The position numbers were made by a program, and so were the translations under genes. From contig NC_091272.1 of NCBI RefSeq assembly GCF_042100115.1, forward strand, positions 2,542,001 to 2,606,000: a stretch of 64,000 nt of DNA, given 5' to 3'. This stretch comes from Alternaria dauci. Its lineage: Eukaryota; Ascomycota; Dothideomycetes; Pleosporales; Pleosporaceae. The notes beneath the pieces are model-generated. The model saw only the letters and a program-made list of their open reading frames with translations. It had not been told where the DNA came from and made no database searches. This document shows positions 22,009-34,422 of this stretch, in pieces (within the stretch, counting starts at the first letter, position 1; each line of letters begins with the position of its first letter).

Positions 22009-23853
22009 TCATCGCTGGTAAACGTCAAAGTTGTGGGCGTTGATGAGCTCCATACCCTCCTTCCTGTACGTATCCGGTTCCACATAACTCGTCACATTGG
22101 CATCGAATACCAAATCCACCGGATTAGCGTTATCGTACCGGGGCCACATGGGCTCCGTTCCATTGAAATCATACGTCTCCCTCCACGAGTTGGGATCGAG
22201 GTCATGGATAAAACTGACCCAGTTGCTGTTCATAAACCTTGAGAGATCCCGGTAGTTCTCCGTCTTGTTCTCGAATGGAGGCGCAGCAGCGGGCAGATAT
22301 CCAACGCCTTGTAGGTTGAGGAATACGAATGCGACTTCCTGGAAGTGTGTGACACCGGATGCAGCACGGAGGCCAGCCGGAATAGCATTGAAGCGATAGC
22401 AGTATGCTGACACATTGGCAGCAGCCCATGTCTGACAGGTTAACCGACGATTGGCAATGAAGACCTGGTCGCCAAAATATGACGCTGAGCGGCGATACTG
22501 CGGTCCATACTCTGGGCCTAGGGTGAGGTTACCCAAGCTTGCGATGACATTGACCGAAGCATCGTCAGGGTACGCTGCAAGAAGCTGCTCTGTCAAATTG
22601 GGCGGAACTCCGCTCGCCACGATCAAGGTACGAAGATCCTCGGTCGAGTTTACAGGCCGAGGGCTGAATGCTGTACCTTCGTCCGAGTTGGCACCCGAGA
22701 TAATTGGAACATGCACAAACTCGCCTGCCTCGAGCTGGAGAGAGGTCCGCTTCTGAATGAAGTCACCATCCAGACAAGGCATGAAGTCCGTTATGTTGAA
22801 GGTCGGGGTCGTAGTGTTGAGAGCAGTGTTTAGCTGGTCAGCAGGCAGCTGACGTAGACATTCGAGCGGACTGGTGTTGTTTGCACAATTGGTTCGGCGA
22901 GTGAGCTCGCTGTACATGTCGGCGTAGCCTGCTGTGGGGTCTGGAAGAGGCCCGAAGTTGATGGGATTGCCGCTCTGCATGATAGCACCACGGAAGAGCT
23001 TGTCGTCACGTCCACTGTAGGCTGTCAAGTGGAATCCAACGGATGCTCCACCAGCACTCTCGCCATATATAGTCACTTGTTTGGGGTCGCCTATTCCATG
23101 TTAACTCATGTACTCCAAACTTCGTCTTGGGCAGACATACCTCCGAAAGCCTCGATGTTCTCCTGTACCCACTGCAGCGCCAAACGCTGGTCTCTCAGGC
23201 CCAGGTTCAAGTTTCCAGTATCCCGGACTTCTTCGCTTCCACTCAGGAAGCCCCAGGCAGATAGTCGGTAGTTGATACTGACACCGATGATGGGCTTTCC
23301 AATCTTTTGAGCATTCTCCACGGTGAACGAAAGGTTGTAGCGCTGATCGATGCCTCCTCCTTGGAAGAAACCACCTCCATGTATCCAGAATGCGACTGGA
23401 AGCTTTTCATCCTCACTGCATCCTGCCGGACGAATAACGTTTAGATACAGACAATCTTCCGACACCTAGAATTGGGTAACAAGTCAGTACAAGCCAAATG
23501 CTTTGGTCTGTCTGGTACTGACCGGATAGTTCCATTGATCAGAGCCATATCCGTAGCACTGCGATGTTTGTCAGCTTATGCTCTTTTCAAAGGATAAAGC
23601 TATTTACCTCGGTCGAGTACTGCGTGGCCGGCTTTGTTTCGTCCCAGGTGGCGTTGAGGCCAACGGGATTTCTGAAGCGCAGACTTCCCACAGGCGGCTG
23701 AGCATACGGTATGCCCAAGAAAAAGTCCTGATCATATTCGGCAGAGCGTAGGCCGACATACGTTCCATTCTTCGTCTGGGCGGTTGGCGCAACAGCGTCG
23801 GAAACTGCTAGGCCGCAGAATAGTGCGGTTGCTAGAGCTGCGTTGCGCAACAT
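22009..23853 (-). CDS. secreted type B carboxylesterase/lipase
   Basis: Exons 23853-23608, 23558-23523, 23465-23141 and 23090-22009, 562 residues, normal for fungal carboxylesterases. Signal peptide MLRNAALATALFCGLAVSDA, then GIPYAQPPVGSLRFRNP and EDCLYLNVIRP (family signature), oxyanion hole HGGGFFQGG, nucleophile Ser214 in GESAGG, acidic residue in GANSDEGT and the His in SGVTHFQEVAFVF. Many N-glycosylation sequons fit secretion. It should hydrolyse ester bonds of lipids or xenobiotics; the substrate is open. Exon 2 is only 36 nt but supplies a conserved Cys and the link to EDCLYLNV. The ATG at 23853 gives the cleanest signal peptide. It is tandem with the PHD gene (243 bp apart) without evident functional link. 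Confidence 0.94.
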
Positions 23854-24943
23854 GACAGGCGATTGCAATGGCTGGTGGGATCAACTAAGCATCGCTGAGA
23901 TTAGCCATGCTTTATACTGTCAAGCTTTAGCTCGCCGTTGCTGGATAGCCTCGTCACGGTGACATGGTCTAGGTCGTACTGCGCGACTAGACATCTGCCG
24001 CTCCGTCTCGGATCTGGAGTACGACAGTATAGGCTCTAATAGTGAATATTCCCCGAACCGAGGATCAAGTATTGCGGGGATCATGACATCGTGATGCTTG
24101 TTGTTTTTCTAGCAAGGTGGAGGACTATGCACAATCAGGGGTTGCCATTGGACGACCCCAGCCCGATGTTTGTCCGTGGGCCCCCAGATGTCTCCTAGCG
24201 TGGTTATCTCAACGGCACTGTGGGGTACAGGACATGGCAGATCTGAACGGCATTTTCCAGTCTGGAGCTCAATTCTACCACCGGTGGTGAAAAAACATGT
24301 CTTTGGTTCACACTGTTACTTAAGCATTTGCTAAGCACCAGAGACACCGCAGGTGCATGTAATGTTTTTACTGTTGAAAGCGTGTGGCTAGCGAGGAGAG
24401 AACAAGAATTTTCGACAATTTCATCAAATGGTATTCAACCACCGGGAAACAACACCCATTTCATGACGCTCTTTCGAGGTTCGTACCGACTCGGCCTTCC
24501 TCTCCATTACCAAGATGCTTACTCGGTAGCATTGGCGATTGTGCTCTCTATTCCTTTTCAGCTAGTCTTGTCTGTATCTTAATCTTTGTCTCCACTTCTC
24601 GGTGCCTGTTACCGCCTATCTCCGCCTGGTAAACAGCGCCGTCTCTAGCTAGATGCCATCCATGTGTGTTGGCATTTTCCCGGATCTAGCAGCTATGGCG
24701 TCAGAATATTAAGCGGTGTACAAAATGTTCCGACAGCCCATTCTCTCCTACGTAGGGTCAGAACTACTACCACTACCGCCCTGCGAACATTTATTTGTGT
24801 TAATACATCTGAACAGTATTGGAAATTGTGAAGTTAGTTTAGCAAATCGCACAGCGCCAGTCCCCGAACACTTCGCAGCGGACTGTATGTACGCAAATAT
24901 GAAGGTAGTGTGAAATATTGCTGATTGAACTAAGTGGTATCAT
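23854..24943. other. intergenic, 1.1 kb
   Basis: Promoter of the carboxylesterase followed by 3' sequence of the permease. No coding signal stronger than chance; several short frames start at non-ATG codons. A TATA-like element lies close to the carboxylesterase. Confidence 0.55.
23910..23916 (-). promoter_or_regulatory. TATA-like box of the carboxylesterase gene
   Basis: TATAAAG on the minus strand, 57 bp upstream of the ATG at 23853, a plausible core promoter position for a regulated secreted enzyme. Confidence 0.45.
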
Positions 24944-26455
24944 CTAAAATATACTATTATCCGCACAAGTGAACGGCCCATTCAAGGTGCTATCCGGATC
25001 ATTGTAGATGTCGATGAGCGCCTTCAGAGATGTGTATAATCCTCCGACCATCAGGAATATGGTCATCAGCATGATGCCGTAGTTGACAACAGCGAGGGCC
25101 TTCTTTTTTGGTGTACTCCATTGCGACTTCCAGTTCAGATGCAACCAAAAGATGCTCGTAAGTCCAAATGTAAACCATGAGATGAATATGGCAGACGAGA
25201 TGTTGAGGATCGACGAGAAGATTGGAATCGCGTTCGAGATGACGAAGGATACAATCCAGAAAAGAGCGCCGAGGCCGATCCACAGAGTCCAGGTGAACGT
25301 GTTGTGGACATTGACCTGCTCAGGCTTTGCAGTACGCATAATGGTAATGTACTATGTTGACATCAGTATACAGTTTCCTCTATAGGATAGAAGGATGCTT
25401 ACCATGAATTTGATGGCTGTAATACCAATAATGAGACCAGTGCCCAGCACGGAGGGGATAAGGATTCCGTAAGCAATCTTGGCCGTTAACTCGGGAGCCG
25501 AACCGAGTGCAGGAGATGTGACCGCGTTGCCCGCCAGGCCATAGATGACACAGGCGACTACGATATAGATGACAACTTCAAAAGATTTCTGCATAAAGAG
25601 CGCAGGAGGGAAGTCTTTGGACGGGTCTCTCATCTCAGCCATGACGCTGATGAAGCTCTGGTTTCCTGCGAAAGCGAAGGCCACATTCAGCAGAGCGTTT
25701 ACGGCCTCGACGAAAGTTGGCTTTCCGACCAACTCGATCGAAACCTCGAATCCGGGTGGGGCATTTGGTCCAGCAACACCGAGCGCAATCATGACGATTA
25801 GAACCGCGGCCACAATAGAAATCGTGCATACCCAGCTAGCTGCGGCAGCGAAGGAGAGTTTTCGTGGGATGCAGAGTAGCCAACAGAGGATGTGGGGAAA
25901 TGCCAGGAAAGCCACTGTGCAGAGAGCATGGCGCGACAGCGTGTTGAGAGCGACCGACAGGGTAATATTGGCCGAAGCGCAAATGAGAACAAGGTTGAAA
26001 ACAAAAGCAACTCCAAGAAAATATTCGAATGGCTTGCCTCCGACGTACAATGCGCAGTCGACCAGGTTCGTAACCATAGGGTATCTTCGGTAGAATTGGA
26101 GAAGGATGTATCCGCAGTAGGTTGTCAAGACGCCGAATCCGAGGATTGCAATGATTCCGGGTATCAGACCGAGCGTCTTCAAAGCGGAGGGCAAACTGAG
26201 GATACCAATTCCGACTTCAATCGTGATCAGAATAACGCACGCTCGCCATCGACCCAGTGTGCGGTAGTTCTCTCCCGGCGTGTTTGGGTATTCTGTCGCC
26301 CCAGCAAATCCATCACCTGTCCATCCCGTTGTGATGTCGGTGTTGTGTCCGTATGCCTGCTCCATGTCGTCCTTCTCCGATGCGGTCGTGTGAGAAGCAA
26401 CATCGTCGTTCGAGGGCGCTTTCTGCTCTTTCTTGAGGAAGGCTTTCAGACCCAT
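24944..26455 (-). CDS. amino-acid permease, AAAP family (Mtr/N-type)
   Basis: Exons 26455-25403 and 25351-24944 with one 51-bp intron, 486 residues. A hydrophilic N-terminus of about 70 residues precedes around 11 transmembrane helices. The first helix carries the family pattern RWRACVILITIEVGIGILSL, followed by LPSALKTLGLIPGI, and a later FAFAGNQSFISVMAEMRDP matches the conserved segment of Neurospora Mtr-like neutral/aromatic amino-acid transporters of the AAAP superfamily. It should import amino acids with protons at the plasma membrane; substrate preference cannot be read from sequence. The N-terminal Lys/Ser/Thr-rich tail is a likely site of ubiquitin-dependent turnover (inference). No neighbouring nitrogen genes. 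Confidence 0.9.
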
Positions 26456-28364
26456 GGTTGAGGTTTGGCCGTAACAACGTGTGATAGGGTCTTAAAGTAT
26501 ACTGGATGAAAGGTAACTTGGTAGCGAGAAGCGGCGAAGCTGGGTCTTTTGAACTTGTGCGTCTCCTGTATCGGACCTTTGGGTCATCATCCTAGGACGT
26601 AATGTGTGCTAGTGGCCGAGCAGATCCTGGGAGATCGCCTCCCGGCGACTACTGCACATGTCGACTTGAATGCCGGCTAACATAGTGCACCTCTTTCGAA
26701 TCCGCCGTCAAGCTTGCAGTAGCGGAGTACAGTTTGTGGGGGAAAGAGCACGACAAGGTTACATGCGGCATAGGAGTTTGAAAACATTGTCGCTACATGG
26801 TGCCAATGCAGAAGGGGTCTTGGAGTTTGATGAGGAGTGTGGGTCATTGTGAGTAATAGTGTGCGCTGAGATGTGACCGTGTCGTCCGATGCTCCACATA
26901 TCACGTAAAAGTCTTCGAGAAATTCTTCGCGCCGGGATTGACCGCTTGGCAACATGGTTGAGCCTGCCGAAGTGCGGTGCCAGAGTTGGTGGGACGTGTG
27001 AACAGACTGTAACACATGTTTGTCAGCATCAATGTAGAGATGTGAGTGATGCAGTTGACAAGGCGATGCGATGTCAGCGGGATAGAGGTGGGACCAGGGC
27101 GGACGCTAGTGGCGCTAGGATGATTTCTCTATAGGGCACAAGTCGACAATCAGAACCTGCGCACGCGACAGAAGCCGCATCACTCACATCAATTGCTACT
27201 ATAGATATGTGAAGACTTGTAAGCAACAGTAGTAATTGACGACGGATCTGATGATACAACAAACTTGATAGATGCCATTTGTTTGTCGAGGCCTGTTCGG
27301 TGACCCTAAAGCTTGCTCATCTCCCCGTCTCGTCTGTGCAGTGACGGAATTGCTGGAGTGTTGTGAACTTGGTTGCAATTTTAATAGCTGCGGATGGCTG
27401 CTGTACTCTGCGTGCTCGTCCATCGATATCTGGACCCAGTGACGATGTGGACCGGTAGCTCTGGCAGCGTATGGCACCTGGGCAGTGGTTCAGGAAGCCA
27501 TTTACTGTTTGCATGTGGCAGGAAAATGGTGCATCCAGATGTAGCACTGAATCTAAGTGGTGGTGGTGTTGCAAAAAGGTACAGCCGTCTTCTGGTTGGC
27601 CATATGCAGAGCGATGCAGGGCAACAGCTAGCTTCCTTGGCCGCCTGTGCCTTGATGGCGTCTCACCAGACTTTGGGGATTGGTCTGCTTGCAGTATACC
27701 ATGTACTAGATATCAATGCAAAAACTATCCAAGGCTGGAGACGATCAGATAAGAGACAGCGCACCAACAGAGGAGAAAAAACGTGATAAAGATGACGTCG
27801 CTACAATTCAATCACGCTTGATGTCACCAGAACGCAGAAGAACCGTGGAAACGGCTATGGGCGCCAAGTCGCTAGCGCGTCTCTGTCGCCACCGCCATGT
27901 GGGGCACGGCTAAATGTAACAAGGTTCCCCGACGTGCTCCACGGTATCTTTGCGGGAAAATCAGCGCGTGTGTCTGTATTGAGTAGTTGGTGAGGCATCG
28001 AGTTGCGAGTGTAAAGGCGTTGTGCTGCATCGCCATGCAGAATGTTCATTGTAGATTGCAAGCAGGGTCATGTGCTCGCCAAGCCTGTCTAGAGCGCCTG
28101 CCGATCGTCCCGTCCTAGCGGCTGGCTTCTGTTGGTTGGACGGGCACCGACCAGAACTTTCTCCCTGGGTCCTCCTCTCTGCGTTCTGTGTACAGCACAC
28201 CGCTATCACACAACCTACATTTGTGGTCGCCGCGCTTCCGTTTGTTTGTCTCTGGGTCTTTTTAGGTCAAACGCAAGGGAAGCTTTACTCACACAGCAAG
28301 CCACCCCCGAGCTAAAGGACGACTGCGTGTTGGCGAAGCCGTAAGAACCAAATCAGGTTGCACA
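26456..28364. other. intergenic, 1.9 kb
   Basis: Between divergently transcribed permease and MFS genes, so it holds both promoters. Short frames on both strands (for example 27394-27786) lack domains and splice-consistent extensions. I found no tRNA or repeat of note. Confidence 0.55.
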
Positions 28365-30203
28365 ATGTCATTTCTTACCAAGATCCGAAGAACAAGTCCC
28401 CCCCAAGATGCCTCCGAACCCCGCAAAGACGAATTTCCCGCCGCTCAGCTCGGTCTCCTAGGTATGGCGTTCTACGTTGCTGACACTAGCCTGAGCCTCG
28501 CACTGACAGCACATTCCAGCACTGGTTCGAGTCGCAGAACCAATTGCTCTCACTTCCATACTTCCATACGCATGGAAACTCGTAACCAACTTCCAGATTG
28601 GCTCCGAAGCGAATGCACCATTCTTCGCCGGTCTGCTCATCTCCGCCTTTTCGCTCGCTGAAGCATGCTCGGGCATGTACTGGGGCTCCGTCTCCGATCG
28701 CATAGGTAGAAAACCCGTTGTTATACTTGGATGTCTAGGGACAATGTCCTCTTTGCTACTTGTTGGCTTAGCTCCTAATTTCTGGGTCGCACTTTTGGGT
28801 CGGATCGTCGGCGGTGCGCTCAATGGCAACATTGGCGTTATCCAGACCATGGTGGGAGAGTTGGTCAAGCGGCCTGAACATGAACGTAAGTCTCGACACC
28901 CGTCTCTGCTAGATGTTGCTAACTAGAAAATAGCAAAGGCGTATGCGGTCATGCCGTTTGTATGGAGCATTGGTACTATCATCGGCCGTAAGACCTCATC
29001 CTTCCGTCGTCTTCTACTTCTCATACTGACTGCTCTAGCATCGATCGGCGGATATTTTTCTGAGCCTGCCCGAAACTTTCCATCTGTCTTCAGCCCCACT
29101 GGTCTTTTCGCCAAGTTCCCTTACCTACTTCCAAACATTATCTGTGCCTCTTTACTCCTGCTCTCTATCTTGATGGCGTATTTCCTTCTAGAAGAGACTC
29201 ACCCAGACAAGCAGCCTCGAGGCTATTTTGAACAATACGACCCGGCCGTTGCAGAGACGCCGCTTCTCCCAGCCCAAGGTGCGACAGCTGATGCAGCCGC
29301 AAACCTGACGTCAGATTCTTACGGCACTTTCAACGCCGTAGAAGTCGAGCACGACGAAATCTGGCGTGTGCGCTCTAATGGAGACTGGGTAGAGTCATCA
29401 CCAAATGAAAAGGTCTTCACACGCCCGGTCGTCATGTTCGTCGTAGCACTGGGTATCTTCACGTACCATTCTGTAAGTCTAATAATTATTCCGACATCAA
29501 CAATCGACTGACATTGCTTCAGATGACATACGATCACCTTCTTCCCATCTTCCTCCAAGACAAACGCGCCGACGATGTCATGAATGCACTGACCCTGTCG
29601 CCTTCTTCTCTGGGCGGTGGTCTTGGTATTCCTATTCAGAATGTGGGCATCATTCTGTCCCTTAATGGTGTCATACAGCTCGCAATCCAGGGCATCGTCT
29701 TCCCTCTATTGGCAGATTGCTTTGGTGTATGGCGCCTACTCCTCATGGTTACGCTCGCACACCCGATTGCATACTTTATCGTCCCTTTCCTACAGCTCTT
29801 GCCCGAGAACTTGCTGTATCCAGGTCTGTTCGCTTGCTTGACCGTGCGAAATCTGACATCGATCCTGGCCTTTCCGTTGCTCCTGATCATGATCAAAGAA
29901 GCTACGCCCGACAGGTCGCATCTCGGAAGAATCAACGGACTGGCAGCCTCGACAGGTGCTGCCTGCCGTACAGTTGCGAGCCCTATTGCTGGCTTACTCT
30001 ACGGCTTATCTATTGAGCTGCATTTCACGCCCTTAGCTTGGTGGGGTTCTGCCCTAGTCGCGATTTGCGGAGCTCTCCAAGTACCCTTCCTGAATCGTGC
30101 CGCGCACGAGTGTCACGCCCATGTTCGTAACGTAGCGAGCGACTACTTGACCAAGGAACATCGTCGAAGTGAAGTGGTGCACATTGTGGTCGAAGACGAG
30201 TAG
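28365..30203 (+). CDS. MFS transporter, zinc-induced-facilitator-like (DHA1 type)
   Basis: Exons 28365-28461, 28520-28885, 28934-28987, 29039-29472 and 29523-30203 (introns 48-58 bp), 543 residues with about 12 hydrophobic helices. Signature sequences are AEPIALTSILPYAWKL in helix 1, the loop 2-3 motif SDRIGRKPVVI, and NGNIGVIQTMVGEL with ERKxxAY-like EPKAYAVMPFVWSIGTIIG in helix 4-5. Loop 6-7 is long and hydrophilic (about residues 230-300). This arrangement is shared with plant ZIF1-like and fungal MFS proteins that export small molecules or metal chelates by proton antiport. The substrate is unknown and no biosynthetic cluster surrounds it. The 54-nt third exon is needed to restore the helix 5 region. 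Confidence 0.9.
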
Positions 30204-32238
30204 TTGTGGAGGCAGCAACTTGCCGGGCACAGCGCGTAGACGCGCATCCATGGATTGGAACATTGCATTCTCACTCACCTGTTTTCCCGCATAAATTAGT
30301 CCCGCGAGAAGCGAGTCATCTTCAAGGCGTCTTGGGAGCAACGGCAATTATACCAGAATCGGATGGCTATCAGTCTTACGCATTGGGGGTTGGCGTTCGC
30401 TGCATTTGCATCGGTATAGATCACGGTAGAAGTTTGCACATGTCTACGTTCCATAAGAATAGCAATACGACAGGGTTCTTCTTCTTGCATAACTTTCCAG
30501 TGGCTCTCATCCTCGGAAATATTACTTCAGTACGGGAGCCGGCTATGGACTCAGCATAATGTCAGTTTTTCATGCAGAGTCCTCTTGAACGGGGTCAATT
30601 CCTGAAACGACTGGGTTGTCATGGATGTAGGGAGTACAAGAATAGCAACGTGACAGGCCCCCCTGAAAGGACGACCAGATAATATTCCGAATCGGCGAGG
30701 TACAATCGAAACTGTCTTTGGCAGAGTTATCGGGCTGTGCATGTAAGATGATGATCTTTGGACTAACGTAAGAAACGTCGTGAAGCTGTGTGCAAAGTAT
30801 TCTCTCATGTCGCATCGTATTACAACACGGCTTGTCGTGACTCGCAACCCCAAGATGCCGTCGTTCTTGTTCGGGAAGTACTGTCCTGCGTCAGTGTTCC
30901 GAACGCCACTTCCGTGTTCACGACACCTTTGCGGCCTGTTCCACATGCTGCAAGGTACCCGTGCGCCATGTCTCCGAAGCTTGTCAGTCCGACCTCGATC
31001 TGGAAATCAGACTACCTACTGAAGAACGTTCAATATTGATTTGCAGATGAGAATAGTGGTGTGTGGGTGGTGAATCGCGCATGCCCCTTCACGCGTTGGT
31101 CTTTCTCGCCCGAACTTCAACGATGACACAACTACGCTGCCGATCCTCCGAGTTCTATAAGCTGGCAACTCTATCGCGGCTCTCAAAGGTCTTCTTCATG
31201 CCACCGTCCTTTTAATATTGCAAACAAGCCTTCGAGACGCGGGCCTCCAATGGACCTAGGATGCATGTCGCGCGAAGCTTGTTGCTCCCAACGCTGGTTG
31301 GCTACTGCAAGGGCGCAATGGCGGAACAGCCGTGAAACACGCTCGTGCATATTCCTTCAGAACGACAGCATCGCGACTATGGCTAGTCGGCAGGATTGGC
31401 TCGAACGGGAAACACAGATGACGGAGGATAGCCTGGCTAGGCAATGCGGATCTAGACGGAAGCCGGGCCAGACACAGGAAGGGAGTAAATATGGAACCCT
31501 CCAGATGCCCGTATGTGTTGACCTCTTAGTGTCTCCGCGGTACCGCTACTGGAGTCGATTCGAGGGGCAAAAGAGCATGGATGCGATGACTCGTCGACGG
31601 TTTGCAGCTCTGCGTTCCTCGAAGCATACGGACATCGGGCCTCACCCAGTCGTGAGGGTATTGAATAATATATTTGACGCTGCTGACTTGCCGATGTAGA
31701 GCCTCTTCGCGTCATTGGCCCGTACCTGCATGATAGCCTACCCAAGCCTACTATTTGGGGCGTTTCGGAAGCGCCCCTGTTGCCCTCGCTTATGACATGC
31801 TCACGCCAAAGACGTTCGACTAGGCTCCACAACCTCTACCCAGGCCACCTTGTAACCGACGGCACTATTGCCATGTGGGCCGGCAGAGCGCGCGACAAAG
31901 ACGGACATGGAGGCCCCTTGAGCGACTCGTTTTGATCGTGGCTGAGCAGACGAGTCGGAGGCTGTCGGCGGACCAATCCTTTGGATATGTTTCGAGCTGG
32001 CTTGTTTCGAACGAAGCAGTATATCTTGTCCTGTTGCCCTCTCTCCTAGTGACCCTACACATTTTATCTTCTTAATTACAGCATTGCACTTGCTGCTACT
32101 TTCGCTTACCAAGGCTAACAAAGTCACACTCTTTCGACTTTGCTGCCTTGTTAGACCGTCATTCGTTCAAGGTCCAACTACAACATACTTCATCTTTATT
32201 GCAACCTTTATATTTGAAATCGACATTCACAGTTTACA
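30204..32238. other. intergenic, 2.0 kb
   Basis: Between MFS and CFEM-protein genes, same strand. Contains an ATG-started 149-codon frame at 31250-31699 (+) with Arg/Ser/Gln-rich sequence and no domain or signal peptide, which I judge non-coding. The last 150 bp before the CFEM gene is AT- and pyrimidine-rich (32160-32225), consistent with a strong promoter and 5' UTR. Confidence 0.5.
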
Positions 32239-34422
32239 ATGAAGTCCACTTACGCTCTTTTGGTTACCGGCCTTGCCGCCCAGCAGGCCGCGGCACACTG
32301 GAACTTTTTCGACAACTACAACACACCTAAGTACAGCAAGAACGTTTGCGACGACAAGCAGAAGAGTGGCTTCGACTGGGCGGATCTTACCGATGGCCAG
32401 TCTGTCGGCAACTACGGAGACTTTAACTTCTCTGGAGGATGGAAGTGCTCCAACTCCTTCGGCAAGCGGGACTCCATGAGCAAGAGGACCTTTGGAAACA
32501 AGTGTATCAAGAACACCGTTCGCAAGGACAAGCCTGCCACATTCGGCTGTGACCAGCGTGGCTTCTCGATCACGCACATGGACGTTTCATCCGAGTTCGA
32601 CGCCGAGATCGAACTCCACTACAAGATGGAGGACGGATCTCTCTGCAAGCACTACACCAGCTGCTCGGCCGGCGGATCGACGTTGCAGAACACACAGTGT
32701 GGTGGCGCCAAATCCGTCGAGATCTACCTTGGCTCTCACTACGAGGGCGAGAAGGACTCTTGCGAGATTGGTTTCCACAACATTGGTTTTGACTGCAATG
32801 CTGAGACACCATACACTACTCCCTCGCCACCTGAGGTTCCCTCTACTTCAAGCGAGGTTGTATCTTCCACCATCATCGAGTCATCCACTGCTCCTGCTTC
32901 CAGCGCCATCTCCTCCGCTGTTGAGACTCCTGCTTCCTCTACCGTCGAGACTCTGACGTCGTCTTCTGCTGTTGAGACACCCGCAACCTCTGCCAATGAG
33001 TGCGGACAGTATGGCGAGGCATGCAACACTCCCATTGAGACACCTCTCTCTTCCACTGCTCCTTTCACCAACAGCTCTATGCCTGCCTACACTGCTCCGG
33101 CTTCCTCAGCCGTGGAGATTGAGTCCTCTTCTATCGTCGAAGTCTCCAGCACCCCTGTATCGATTCCCTCCATCAGCACTGCCACCCCTCAACCGGAGTC
33201 TTCCACCGCTGAGGTCCCATCCACATCTCAGAGCTCTGTCGCTGCTGGTTGCGGTTACGGAGAATCTTGCGAGCAGTCTTCAATTGTCGAGTCTTCAATC
33301 GTCGCGTCCTCAACGGCTGCGTCCTCCGCCGTTGTTTCATCTGCTGTTGTTACTTCTGCTATCCCCAGCTCTGGAACTCCCCTCCCTGCTACTAGCTCTG
33401 CCGCTCCTCAGCCTTCAAGCCCTAGCTATCCTCCTGTTGACATCACGGACTCGGTTCCCAAGTGCATGAACTCGTGGCTCCAGATATCGGCCCCAGACTG
33501 CAAGGACAACACCGATTCCAGCTGCTACTGTCTCAAGCCTGAGTTCACTAAGAACGTCATCGACTGTATCTCAGCTCGCTGCGGCAGCGACGACGAAACC
33601 AGCAAGGCCCTTCAATACTTCATCGGCATCTGCGCTGAACACGTTCCCCAAAACCCCAGCATCGTCGAAGACTGCCCTTCGTACATTCCCTTGAACCCTA
33701 CTCCTGCCGCTCCATCTGGCGGTGCTTCTACTGGTGTTGCTAGCAGCAGCGAGGTTCCAGAGGCCGCTGAGAGCAGCTCGATTGTTGCCCCTCCTGCTGG
33801 TGGTGAGAGCTCTGCTGCTCCCTCTGCTCCTGCTTCATCTGCTCCTGCTCCTTCTGCCCCGGCTTCGTCTGCTCCTGCTCAGGACACATCCAGCGCATAC
33901 GGCCCTGGTTACCCTGGCGAGACACCGGCTGTGCCTACCCAGGGTACTACCACCGTCCCTGCCGGTGAAACTCCCGCGATTACCACTGCCGTCTCCTCCG
34001 CAACCATGACCCAGATTGTTGGCACCACCACTCCCGCCCCTGAGACCCCTGGCGCCGAGACTCCTGCTGAGCAAACTCCATGCACCACCATCACCTTCGG
34101 TACAACTACACTCACCGTCCCGCAAGTTCACTTCACTACCCAGACCAACTCTGCTGGCGCCAACCCAACTGAGCCTGTCGCCCTTGTGCCCGGCACTGCT
34201 GAGCCTGCCCAGACCCCAGCTGCCACCACACCCGCTGCCGGTGGTGCTCCTTACCCCATCCCCTCCACCATGGGAACTGCCACTGTCCCTATGGGTACTG
34301 CTACTGGTACTGGAGCCATCCGCCCTTCTTCGCCAGCTGAGTTCACTGGCGCTGCCTCGCCTTTCACCATGGTGCCCAAGGGTGCCCTGTTTGGTGCTGT
34401 TCTTGCTTTCTTTGCCCTGTAG
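32239..34422 (+). CDS. CFEM-domain, GPI-anchored cell-wall protein with Cys-rich N-terminal domain
   Basis: Single exon, 727 residues. Signal peptide (MKSTYALLVTGLAAQQAAA), then a Cys-containing domain to about residue 190 with HWNFFDNYNTPKYSKNVCDD and FNFSGGWKCSNSFGKR, which I cannot assign. Long Ser/Thr/Pro/Ala-rich mucin-like segments flank a CFEM domain at about 409-479 with eight cysteines (starting CMNSWLQISAPDC, including SSCYC). Two short motifs ECGQYGEAC and GCGYGESC sit in the first Ser/Thr region. The C-terminus has a hydrophobic tail (GALFGAVLAFFAL) suited to GPI attachment. CFEM proteins act in cell-wall structure, surface adhesion or heme/iron capture; which applies here is open. 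Codon choice is strongly biased to GCT/TCT/ACC, suggesting high expression. Confidence 0.93.
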   Translation: MKSTYALLVTGLAAQQAAAHWNFFDNYNTPKYSKNVCDDKQKSGFDWADLTDGQSVGNYGDFNFSGGWKCSNSFGKRDSMSKRTFGNKCIKNTVRKDKPATFGCDQRGFSITHMDVSSEFDAEIELHYKMEDGSLCKHYTSCSAGGSTLQNTQCGGAKSVEIYLGSHYEGEKDSCEIGFHNIGFDCNAETPYTTPSPPEVPSTSSEVVSSTIIESSTAPASSAISSAVETPASSTVETLTSSSAVETPATSANECGQYGEACNTPIETPLSSTAPFTNSSMPAYTAPASSAVEIESSSIVEVSSTPVSIPSISTATPQPESSTAEVPSTSQSSVAAGCGYGESCEQSSIVESSIVASSTAASSAVVSSAVVTSAIPSSGTPLPATSSAAPQPSSPSYPPVDITDSVPKCMNSWLQISAPDCKDNTDSSCYCLKPEFTKNVIDCISARCGSDDETSKALQYFIGICAEHVPQNPSIVEDCPSYIPLNPTPAAPSGGASTGVASSSEVPEAAESSSIVAPPAGGESSAAPSAPASSAPAPSAPASSAPAQDTSSAYGPGYPGETPAVPTQGTTTVPAGETPAITTAVSSATMTQIVGTTTPAPETPGAETPAEQTPCTTITFGTTTLTVPQVHFTTQTNSAGANPTEPVALVPGTAEPAQTPAATTPAAGGAPYPIPSTMGTATVPMGTATGTGAIRPSSPAEFTGAASPFTMVPKGALFGAVLAFFAL

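Noticed and set aside
31250..31699. 149-codon plus-strand frame
   Set aside because: Low-complexity Arg/Ser/Gln content, no family resemblance, and lies in a long intergenic space without promoter cues.
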